Source: an uncultured bacterium (lineage in GTDB: Bacteria > Patescibacteriota > Minisyncoccia > Phycocordibacterales > UBA1006). From it: a DNA stretch of 19,115 nucleotides. Shown here in pieces: positions 13,211-19,059 of the stretch; position 1 is the first letter of the stretch, and every line of letters begins with the position of its first letter. The notes beneath the pieces were generated by a model, which saw only the letters and a program-made list of their open reading frames with translations, had not been told where the DNA came from and did no database searches. Position numbers and translations under genes: made by a program. The DNA is taken from contig CAIXMG010000046.1 in the NCBI GenBank assembly GCA_903920485.1, forward strand, positions 1 through 19,115, given 5' to 3'.

Positions 13211-14299
13211 ATGAAGAGAACTCCCTTTGTCATCACGATCACGCTTGCCATCCTTGCCCTTGCGCATGTGGCCCTGTACTTTGCCTTGGCAAGTATCTTC
13301 CCCGACCCAAGTCTTAAGGTCGTCTTTGCCATCGCACCAGGAATCCTCACCCTTGGTTTCATCGGCATCATGATCTCATCACGCAAGTACAACAATCTGG
13401 CGACGCGCATCGCGTATCCGATCCTGGGAATCTGGCTTGCGATGTTCATGTATCTACTGATGACATCGTTCCTGTATGGCATCGCGTTTCTTATTTTTTC
13501 TCCGCATACCGCAATGGTTATTGGCATCGTACTCATGCTGGCTACCCTCCTTGCCATTATGTACGGAATCTACAACGCCGCAACGATCCGCACCACCCAC
13601 CACACAGTCCGCTTGCCGAACCTGCCAACCGCCTGGAAGGGCAAAACGGCCGTCTTCTTTTCAGACATCCACCTAGGCCAGGTCTACAGCGCTTGGTTCT
13701 CAAGGAAGATCGCCGAACACATCAATTCCTTAAAACCTGAAATCGTCCTTATCGGTGGAGACTTGTATGACGGAGCCGCCCTTAACCCCGTAACAGCCGT
13801 TGCCCCGCTTGCGGACATTAAGGCTCCCCGTGGCACATACTACATCACCGGTAATCACGAGCAGATCAACGGTCCCAGTCGCTACCTGCACGCGATCCAC
13901 AACCTTGGCATTCACATCCTCATGAACGAGGTCGTCACGCTCGACGGGCTACAGATCGCCGGCGCCGACTACAAGACGACTGCCACACGGGCTGGGTACG
14001 AAGCCATCATGAAGAAGCTGCCGTTGGATACCTCGAAACCAAGCATCTTCATGAAGCACGTACCCGACAACCTTGATATTGCCGAACACAAGGGCGTTTC
14101 CCTGCACCTTTCAGGACATACCCACCAAGGCCAGCTGTTCCCGATGAGCCTTGCCACCAAGGCTGTTTACAAGGGTTACGATTACGGCATGAAGAAATTC
14201 GGGACCATGCAAACCATCACGTCCAGCGGCATCGGAGGATGGGGTCCGCCCGTCCGTGTCGGCACCAAGTCCGAGATCCTTCTGATCACGTTTGAATAG
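13211..14299 (+). CDS. Membrane-anchored calcineurin-like metallophosphoesterase (YkuE/YaeI-like)
   Basis: The 362-residue protein has four N-terminal hydrophobic segments (about 5-26, 36-55, 68-95, 101-121), then a cytoplasmic-type phosphoesterase domain with the complete two-metal site: SDIHLG (D152, H154), GGDLYDG (D184), GNHE (N215, H216), KHVPDN (H283) and SGHTHQGQ (H303, H305). Relatives include YkuE/YaeI-type phosphodiesterases acting on lipid-linked or UDP-sugar substrates; the substrate here is unknown. MKRTPFVITI directly before TM1 supports the ATG at 13211, although this lies one base after tRNA-Lys. It has no ribosome-binding site, because the tRNA occupies that place, and must share the tRNA transcript. 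Confidence 0.92.
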   Translation: MKRTPFVITITLAILALAHVALYFALASIFPDPSLKVVFAIAPGILTLGFIGIMISSRKYNNLATRIAYPILGIWLAMFMYLLMTSFLYGIAFLIFSPHTAMVIGIVLMLATLLAIMYGIYNAATIRTTHHTVRLPNLPTAWKGKTAVFFSDIHLGQVYSAWFSRKIAEHINSLKPEIVLIGGDLYDGAALNPVTAVAPLADIKAPRGTYYITGNHEQINGPSRYLHAIHNLGIHILMNEVVTLDGLQIAGADYKTTATRAGYEAIMKKLPLDTSKPSIFMKHVPDNLDIAEHKGVSLHLSGHTHQGQLFPMSLATKAVYKGYDYGMKKFGTMQTITSSGIGGWGPPVRVGTKSEILLITFE

Positions 14300-14310
14300 T
14301 TATCCCCAGT

Positions 14311-14340
14311 AAGCCCCTTGTCGGGGCTTTGCTTGTTTTA
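14311..14340 (+). terminator. Intrinsic terminator after the phosphoesterase gene
   Basis: AAGCCCC (14311-14317) pairs with GGGGCTT (14323-14329) around TTGTC, followed by an interrupted T tract. The tract also carries the -35 of the next promoter. Confidence 0.85.
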
Positions 14341-14357
14341 AATTATAAGAGTATAAT
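14329..14357 (+). promoter_or_regulatory. Promoter reading into a non-coding region
   Basis: TTGCTT (14329-14334), 17-base spacer, perfect TATAAT (14352-14357), predicted +1 near 14364. No protein-coding frame follows on this strand. Confidence 0.6.
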
Positions 14358-14363
14358 GATCCC

Positions 14364-14570
14364 AGGTAGACGAATAAGTTTTGTAAGCCACCCACTTCTG
14401 GGATCACCTTATGACAGAACTTATTCTCTAATAAGCTCTTTCATATAGTACATTCCAAATACAAAACAACATTCATCTGTCTCTCAACAAAAAACTAAAT
14501 ACTTCGGCCCCATTTTAAGACATACTCTCTGCATTAATCTGCCGAGGGTTATTTGTTTTCTCAAAATTCT
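14364..14570 (+). ncRNA. Candidate structured small RNA (unidentified)
   Basis: The 14341-14674 interval has no plausible gene and is AT-rich. Downstream of the TATAAT promoter, GAATAAGTTTTGT (14372-14384) pairs with ACAGAACTTATTC (14414-14426): 13 bp with one U-G pair and a 29-base loop. Part of the 3' arm can instead pair with AATAAG (14430-14435). CTTCGGC near 14505 can pair with GCCGAGG near 14541. A rod-like RNA with a large internal loop would fit a 6S-like regulator, but I recognise no conserved family, and the 3' end is a guess since no GC-rich terminator is seen before the repeat at 14583. Confidence 0.35.
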
Positions 14571-14582
14571 TTTTGAATCACC

Positions 14583-14645
14583 GTACCCCACCGCCTCGCA
14601 GGGCCTCGGCACCTCCCCTTCGCAGGGGAGGACCACGTAAGTGAG
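14583..14645 (-). repeat. Type II palindromic element downstream of the polymerase delta gene
   Basis: Read on the minus strand it has the type II ends CTTACGT and GGGGTACGG, with a core hairpin CCTCCCCT/AGGGGAGG (14612-14619 with 14624-14631). It is an inverted copy of the element at 15282-15336, and the two flank the gene at 14675-15277. Confidence 0.72.
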
Positions 14646-14651
14646 ATAAAT

Positions 14652-14673
14652 AAAAAACCCTGTGTAAACAGGG
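14652..14673 (-). terminator. Intrinsic terminator of the polymerase delta gene
   Basis: CCCTGT (14658-14663) pairs with ACAGGG (14668-14673). On the minus strand it is followed by six T (14657-14652). Confidence 0.87.
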
Positions 14674-14674
14674 A

Positions 14675-15277
14675 TTATTTTTTGACAATTGGAAGCGTAA
14701 GAAAAAATTCCTCAAGGCCGTCCCTCATTTCCATTCCACCCAATCGCGATTCGTGATACACGGAAACCAGGGTTCGCGCCATGTCATTCAGCTGGTCTTT
14801 TGAAAACGGGCTTCGCTTCCCCATCATATCCTTCAACTTCCACCAGATCATGCCGTGGATCTTTTCCATCTCGTCGTCGTGGACCAACAGTTCCTGGAAG
14901 ACGATCCACGACTTCTTGCGATCGCCCATTGCGAAGGCATTGGCAAGGGCGAATGCGTTGAAGGCTTCCTTGGGTTCGGCCCTGGCTTTCGTCTCGTGGA
15001 TCGTCGCATGCTTCTCGGCCTTCTTTCGATCGGCGGCAAGCAACTTCTCGACGACGACGATCACGTCACTTGGTGCGTGCTCAATATCAGGAAGTACTTT
15101 TATGAAATCCTGTTTCAGGTCGTCATTATCAAGTCCGTAGATGCGATAGGTTTTCTGCTCGCCGAACAGGTCAAGTGATTGCAAAATTTCGGCGACTCGC
15201 GTAACGCCAAGGGCTTCCGCATCAAGCGGTTCGGTTTCGGGAAGTTTATTTGGTTTGCCAATATAGATGGTTATCAT
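14675..15277 (-). CDS. Probable DNA polymerase III delta subunit-like protein (short form)
   Basis: The 200-residue protein is tentatively matched to the delta clamp-loader subunit. The N-terminal part carries beta strands and a switch-like segment (LFGEQKTYRIYGLDND, then SDVIVVVEKLLAADRKKAEKH, about 78-90) resembling the vestigial nucleotide-binding fold of delta. The C-terminal part, AFALANAFAMGDRKKSWIVFQELLVHDDEMEKIHGMIWWKLKDMM (about 109-153), strongly recalls the delta signature in which a small helix precedes repeated chain-loading helices. At 200 residues it is much shorter than the usual 320-350, a reduction often seen in CPR proteins. No standard -10 box lies near the ATG; a palindromic element occupies the upstream space. 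Confidence 0.55.
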   Translation of the reverse strand: MITIYIGKPNKLPETEPLDAEALGVTRVAEILQSLDLFGEQKTYRIYGLDNDDLKQDFIKVLPDIEHAPSDVIVVVEKLLAADRKKAEKHATIHETKARAEPKEAFNAFALANAFAMGDRKKSWIVFQELLVHDDEMEKIHGMIWWKLKDMMGKRSPFSKDQLNDMARTLVSVYHESRLGGMEMRDGLEEFFLTLPIVKK

Positions 15278-15281
15278 ACTA

Positions 15282-15336
15282 ACTTACGTTGTCCTCCCCT
15301 ATATAGGGGAGGTGCCCGTAGGGCGGAGGGGTACGG
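15282..15336 (+). repeat. Type II palindromic element upstream of the polymerase delta gene
   Basis: It has the ends CTTACGTTGTC and GGGGTACGG and the core hairpin CCTCCCCTAT/ATAGGGGAGG. It sits between the delta-like gene start (15277) and the methyltransferase stop (15338). The hairpin centre reads TATATA, which could act as a -10 box for the delta-like gene; this is speculation. Confidence 0.75.
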
Positions 15337-15337
15337 A

Positions 15338-15814
15338 CTAGATCCACATCCTCACCTTCTTGCGATACTCCTCGTACGCCTCGGGACACAGTTCGCCGAT
15401 GATGTGCTCCTCGATCGGAACGAATACTGCCGTGAGAAGAATCACAAGACCCGCCGAAAGGATCAGCATCATGAGCGAGTTCACGACGATCGCAAACCCT
15501 ACGGACATCAGGATGATGGAAAACGATCCCGGGTGACGACTGTATTTGTAGGGACCCTGCATCAGATCGGGACAGGTCGCCTTGTACTTCGGATCAGTAA
15601 CCACGCGACTGATCTTCTGTGCCCAAAATGCCAATGCGGTTCCCGTCAAGATGAAGATGATGCCGATCGCCAGCAATACATCCTGCCATGCGACACCTGG
15701 AACAATCCTGATCGGAACCTCGATATACAGGAAAAACGAAATGATCAGCCAGATCAGAAACAGGATCGGCGTTGCCGATACAATTCCCAGAAACGCCTTG
15801 AGAGTCTTGTTCAT
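15338..15814 (-). CDS. ICMT/PEMT-type membrane methyltransferase
   Basis: The 158-residue protein has about four hydrophobic segments and the C-terminal family signature: GPYKYSRHPGSFSIILMSVGFAI (about 87-109), then FVPIEEHIIGELCPEAYEEYRKKVRMWI. The RHP motif and the E-E-x-x-x-x-x-x-x-P-E-A-Y-x-x-Y-x-K-x-V pattern form the S-adenosylmethionine site of isoprenylcysteine carboxyl methyltransferase and phospholipid methyltransferase relatives. In bacteria without prenylated proteins the substrate is probably a lipid or small molecule and is unknown. ATG at 15814 fits a predicted leaderless promoter; an upstream TTG start would lie inside that promoter. Confidence 0.88.
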   Translation of the reverse strand: MNKTLKAFLGIVSATPILFLIWLIISFFLYIEVPIRIVPGVAWQDVLLAIGIIFILTGTALAFWAQKISRVVTDPKYKATCPDLMQGPYKYSRHPGSFSIILMSVGFAIVVNSLMMLILSAGLVILLTAVFVPIEEHIIGELCPEAYEEYRKKVRMWI

Positions 15815-15820
15815 GGGGCC

Positions 15821-15826
15821 AGTGTA
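15821..15826 (-). promoter_or_regulatory. Possible -10 box of the methyltransferase gene, leaderless
   Basis: Minus strand TACACT (15826-15821), then six bases (GGCCCC), then the ATG at 15814, so +1 falls on the start codon. No clear -35 is visible, and the upstream polA stop lies only 7 bases from the box. Confidence 0.4.
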
Positions 15827-15832
15827 CAACAA

Positions 15833-18289
15833 TTAGTCCTTTGCGTCATCCCATGTTCTGCCATGCGAAACGGATACAGTGATCGGAATCTTGTTGGCAA
15901 CCGGGACCGACGTGCGATCCAATACCGACTCCATCGTCTCGCGAACCATCGCTTCCGCTTCGGCAACCAGGCTGTCTTCGACCTCGAATACCAGCTCGTC
16001 ATGGATCTGCATGACCATGAATACCTTGTCGTCCCATCCACGTTTCGTGATCTCGGCGGCAACCGCGATCATCGCGAGCTTGATGATGTCGGCCGTCGTC
16101 CCCTGAATCGGAGCGTTACTCGCGGCACGTTCGGCCATCGCCTTCACGAACGGAATGGAAGATTTCAATGTCGGAAACAGTCGTCGGCGACCGAACAGCG
16201 TTTCGGTATAACCCAATTTTCGCGCGTTCGTGATCGTCGCATCCAAATAGTCAGAGAGTCCGGACATCTGCCTGAAATACTCGTCATAAAAATGCTGCGC
16301 CTCCTTGCGGTCGGCTCCCAGATTCTTCTGAAGGGCCGTGACCCCCATGCCGAACAGGATCCCGAAGTTGATGACCTTCGCCTTGCGTCGCATGTCGCTG
16401 GTCACTTCGGACAACGGAACATGGAAGACCTGCGCGGCAACGGACGTATGGACGTCATGCCCCGCCTTGAACGTATCCATGAAGACAGGATCGCCCGACA
16501 GGATTGCCGCCGATCGCAGTTCGATCTGCGAATAGTCGGCAGCCACGATGGAACACCCCTTCGGTGCGATGAAGGCCTTTCGTATCTTCCGGCCCTGCTC
16601 GCCGCGAATCGGGATATTCTGAATGTTCGGATTCTGCGCCGCAAAACGGCCGGTCGTCGTTCCCATCTGCAGCAGTTCCGGATGCAGACGATTCTCGCCG
16701 TCCACCATCTGTGGGATGTTATCAATATAAGTAGAGAGCAGTTTCTGCAGTTCGCGATATTCGAAAATGTCGCGGATGATCGGATGCATATCGGCAAGTT
16801 TCTCGAGATCACTTTCGCGCGTGGAATATGTTCCGCTCGCGGTCTTCTTTACCTTGAAACCCTTGATGCCGGCCTGGATGTTCATCTCGCCGAAAAGGAT
16901 TTCCCCCAGCTGCTTTGGCGAGTTGATGTTGAACTCGTGGCCGACATGGGCATAAATCTTCGCCTCGTATTCCTTCAGCTTTTCGTGAAGCTCCTCGGAG
17001 AATTTCTTGAGGAAGGCAACGTCGATCATCACCCCATGCTCGCGCATCTTGGCAAGGATCGGAATCAAGGGAAGCTCGATTTTTTCATAGACAAAATCAA
17101 GCTTGTCTCTTTTGATGTCTTCAAGAAGCTTTACTTGTGCCTCTTCAAGGTTCTTCGATCGGGTATAGGAAAGCACATCATCGGCATCGACGTCGGTTCG
17201 CTCGGAATCAAGAAGCCACATCGCGACGCGGGTTTCCTTGGGAACTTCGATTGCCACCTCACCTTCCAAAACCTCACCCGGCTCGTTCGGCCCCCCCTCT
17301 TTCAGAGGGGGCTGGGGGGTGTCTGACTGAGGGGTACTGAGCGTTTCCTTCAGCCTCGCAATCAACGACTTGAACTCGTATTCGCGAAGCAACGGCTCAA
17401 CGTTTTCAAGTGAACATGTTTCCCTCCATGTCTTTTCGGGAAGCACAAACGTGATCGGCGCGTCACGTCGAATGGTCGCCAGCGATTTTGAGAACAGCGC
17501 ACCTTCCTCGTGCTCTTCAAGGAGCTTCACCATGCGCTCCTTGATCCCCTGCTTGATCAGTTCTTCGGGATTCCTGTGGATGATCTTGTAAATATTTTCA
17601 AGTGAACCGAATTTCAAAATAAGTTCCGTAGCCGTTTTTTCCCCCACGCCAGGAACGCCGATGATGTTGTCAGACGGGTCCCCGCGAAGCCCCTTGAAGT
17701 CGGTAAGGTGCTCGGGACCGAACCCGTACCGTTCCATGACGGCATCCTCATCATAGACGACGGTGTCGTTCATGCCTTTTTTCAGAGTGAAGACGCGGAT
17801 CTTCTTTCCAGTCACCAGCTGAAGCGAATCCATGTCGCCAGTAGCGATGATGATATCAAGATCTTCGAGTTCGGTTCCCCCTCTTTCAGAGGGGGTTGGG
17901 GGGTGTATGCACTGTTCGACAATCGTACCCAACATGTCATCAGCCTCGAAACCCGGAACGTCGTAGATGGGAATGCAAAGTTTCTCGCAGACGATCCGCG
18001 AGGCATTGATCTGCTCGACCAATGCGGGGTCGCTTTTCGTTCGTGTTCCCTTGTAGGCACCGTAGGCCTCGTGTCGGAACGTTTTCTGCGGCAAGTCATA
18101 ACATGCGACGATATAGTCAGGCCGAAATCCGCTGATGATCTTCAGGATCATCGCGATGTAGCCATATAATCCGCCAGTAGGCACACCTTTCGAGTTCGTG
18201 AATTCCGGAAGCGCGTGATAGGCGCGATGAAGTAGCGCATGGGCGTCCAGCAGTACCAGGGTCTTTTTTGAGGTTTTCTTTGTGGACAT
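15833..18289 (-). CDS. polA: DNA polymerase I, proofreading-deficient, with two in-frame palindromic insertions
   Basis: The 818-residue protein carries a 5'-3' exonuclease domain (about 9-310: LLDAHALLHRAYHALPEF, FEADDMLG, ATGDMDSLQL, GDPSDNIIGVPGVGEKTA), a shrunken remnant of the 3'-5' exonuclease domain (about 345-400, no DxE motif, so no proofreading) and a full polymerase domain (about 400-818). Motif A is DYSQIELR (585-592), motif B RRKAKVINFGILFG (634-647), motif C HDE (763-765). Phe646 stands where E. coli Tyr766 is, and Phe642 matches Phe762. It removes RNA primers and fills gaps in replication and repair. Two short segments, about 127-139 and 319-340, come from inserted hairpin elements. 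The complementary strand also holds a long open frame (15179-17326) that is a shadow. Confidence 0.96.
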   Translation of the reverse strand: MSTKKTSKKTLVLLDAHALLHRAYHALPEFTNSKGVPTGGLYGYIAMILKIISGFRPDYIVACYDLPQKTFRHEAYGAYKGTRTKSDPALVEQINASRIVCEKLCIPIYDVPGFEADDMLGTIVEQCIHPPTPSERGGTELEDLDIIIATGDMDSLQLVTGKKIRVFTLKKGMNDTVVYDEDAVMERYGFGPEHLTDFKGLRGDPSDNIIGVPGVGEKTATELILKFGSLENIYKIIHRNPEELIKQGIKERMVKLLEEHEEGALFSKSLATIRRDAPITFVLPEKTWRETCSLENVEPLLREYEFKSLIARLKETLSTPQSDTPQPPLKEGGPNEPGEVLEGEVAIEVPKETRVAMWLLDSERTDVDADDVLSYTRSKNLEEAQVKLLEDIKRDKLDFVYEKIELPLIPILAKMREHGVMIDVAFLKKFSEELHEKLKEYEAKIYAHVGHEFNINSPKQLGEILFGEMNIQAGIKGFKVKKTASGTYSTRESDLEKLADMHPIIRDIFEYRELQKLLSTYIDNIPQMVDGENRLHPELLQMGTTTGRFAAQNPNIQNIPIRGEQGRKIRKAFIAPKGCSIVAADYSQIELRSAAILSGDPVFMDTFKAGHDVHTSVAAQVFHVPLSEVTSDMRRKAKVINFGILFGMGVTALQKNLGADRKEAQHFYDEYFRQMSGLSDYLDATITNARKLGYTETLFGRRRLFPTLKSSIPFVKAMAERAASNAPIQGTTADIIKLAMIAVAAEITKRGWDDKVFMVMQIHDELVFEVEDSLVAEAEAMVRETMESVLDRTSVPVANKIPITVSVSHGRTWDDAKD
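17272..17322 (+). repeat. Type I palindromic element inside polA (linker before the exonuclease remnant)
   Basis: It starts CCTCACCCGG and has the core stem CCCCCTCT/AGAGGGGG (17293-17300 with 17304-17311), then CTGGGGGGTGT. Read from polA it encodes DTPQPPLKEGGPNEPGEV. Bases 17293-17322 match 17877-17906 at 29 of 30 positions. Confidence 0.85.
17877..17906 (+). repeat. Type I core palindromic element inside the polA 5' exonuclease domain
   Basis: Stem CCCCCTCT/AGAGGGGG (17877-17884 with 17888-17895), then TTGGGGGGTGT. It encodes HPPTPSERGG in polA, inserted between the helix ending in IVEQ and the strand IIIATGDMD, where ordinary PolA proteins have a short loop. It is read in a different frame from the copy at 17293. 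Confidence 0.85.
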
Positions 18290-18295
18290 GCGGTC

Positions 18296-18304
18296 ATTAT
18301 AGCA
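18296..18304 (-). promoter_or_regulatory. Extended -10 promoter of polA, predicted leaderless
   Basis: Minus strand TGC-TATAAT (18304-18296), a perfect extended -10, six bases (GACCGC), then ATG, so +1 falls on the A of the start codon. No -35 is needed or seen. Confidence 0.65.
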
Positions 18305-18309
18305 GATAC

Positions 18310-18340
18310 AAAAAAAGCGCTCCGTGTTACCGAAACGCTT
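18310..18340 (-). terminator. Intrinsic terminator of tsaE
   Basis: AAGCGCTCCG (18315-18324) pairs with CGAAACGCTT (18331-18340) with two G-U pairs, followed on the minus strand by seven T (18316-18310). The 130 bases between it and the tsaE stop hold nothing I can identify. Confidence 0.82.
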
Positions 18341-18470
18341 CCGAACCTAACAAGTTTTTGCTACAAAGTCACCAGCATGGAGAATATGTATTCATACACT
18401 TGTCATTATTCAACCTTAAACCCAATGATTTTTACTTAGTTGTGAGGACACGGACATACTAACCTATCTC

Positions 18471-19013
18471 TTAGTTAATGTCAAGCTTTCTCCCCTCGTT
18501 TTCACCATGCTCCAAAACCACCCTTAAGGCATGACTCGGAATGACTTCCACGACCTTTTCCGGCCATTCGACACAGATCAAGTTTCCCGGATCGACCAAA
18601 AGATCATCCCAGCCCAGTTTGAGAATCTCGCCGGGCGACTCCAGGCGGTACATGTCACCGTGAATCAAGTATTTCCAAGGTATCGTTACCTCGCTTACGT
18701 TGTCTCCCCCTTCATAAGGGCGATTTCCCTCAAGAGGGGAAATCGGTCCGAGCGCAGCGAGAGTAGGAGTGCCTCCGATGGCCGCGAGGAGGCGAGGGGG
18801 TACGGTATACCTCTTATAAATAACGAACGTCGGGCTCTGCATGCTTTCGGCAACGCCCAGCTGTCGGCCGATCTCCTGGATCAGGGTCGTCTTCCCCGCT
18901 CCCAAGTCACCGGAAAAGATGATCACGGTCGCGTGATCAGACGACCTTCTTGCTCGTGCCTGCTCGATGACAAACCGCGCGGCTGATTCGATTTCTGAAA
19001 GTTTAAATTCCAT
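18471..19013 (-). CDS. tsaE: tRNA threonylcarbamoyladenosine biosynthesis ATPase TsaE, with repeat insertion
   Basis: The 180-residue protein has the P-loop IIFSGDLGAGKTTL (Walker A GDLGAGKT, 35-42), the switch-like SPTFVIYKRY (60-69), LIHGDMYRL (116-124, with the H-x-D pair) and the Walker-B-like LICVEWPE (145-152). It works with TsaB and TsaD to make the t6A37 modification needed by ANN-reading tRNAs, and its ATPase resets the complex. Between KRY and LIHGD there is a segment of about 40 residues (70-110) encoded by a palindromic element; ordinary TsaE has a short turn there. A start at 19022 would add only MVP. The ATG at 19013 begins MEFKLSEIESAARF, and either fits the promoter. Confidence 0.95.
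   Translation of the reverse strand: MEFKLSEIESAARFVIEQARARRSSDHATVIIFSGDLGAGKTTLIQEIGRQLGVAESMQSPTFVIYKRYTVPPRLLAAIGGTPTLAALGPISPLEGNRPYEGGDNVSEVTIPWKYLIHGDMYRLESPGEILKLGWDDLLVDPGNLICVEWPEKVVEVIPSHALRVVLEHGENEGRKLDIN
18686..18808 (+). repeat. Compound type II palindromic element inside tsaE
   Basis: It has the type II ends (CTTACGTTGTC at 18694-18704 and GGGGTACGG at 18797-18805) and further stems between: CGATTTCCCT/AGGGGAAATCG (18721-18745) and GCCTCC/GGAGGC (18771-18793). All of it is open in the tsaE frame. Confidence 0.8.
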
Positions 19014-19031
19014 GGGGACCATAACGCTTTT

Positions 19032-19040
19032 ATCCTAGCA
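19032..19040 (-). promoter_or_regulatory. Extended -10 promoter of tsaE, near leaderless
   Basis: Minus strand TGC-TAGGAT (19040-19032). The predicted +1 at 19025 is three bases before the ATG at 19022. Same ATATGCTAGGAT string as the thioredoxin-like gene promoter. Confidence 0.5.
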
Positions 19041-19042
19041 TA

Positions 19043-19051
19043 TGTCATACT
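19043..19051 (+). promoter_or_regulatory. Extended -10 promoter of the exported-protein gene, near leaderless
   Basis: TGT-CATACT (19043-19051). The predicted +1 at 19058 is two bases before the ATG. It is back-to-back with the tsaE -10, leaving no room for a -35 for either gene. Confidence 0.45.
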
Positions 19052-19059
19052 ATCCTCAT

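Noticed and set aside
14364..14570. tmRNA, SRP RNA or RNase P RNA
   Set aside because: No tRNA-like ends, no SRP tetraloop region (GGAAGGAAGCA-like) and no RNase P conserved core are visible.
15291..15305. The GGGGAGGA in the repeat as a Shine-Dalgarno site for the delta-like gene
   Set aside because: It lies 15 or more bases from the ATG and is part of the element's stem, so it would be sequestered and too distant.
15179..17326. A 715-codon open frame on the plus strand
   Set aside because: It is exactly antisense to polA and adjoining genes, has low-complexity His/Arg/Asp-rich content and no recognisable domain. It is a shadow created by codon bias.
11741..18808. The GC-rich repeats as a CRISPR array
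   Set aside because: Copies are unevenly spaced over kilobases, differ in length, lie inside genes, and no cas genes or regular spacers are present.
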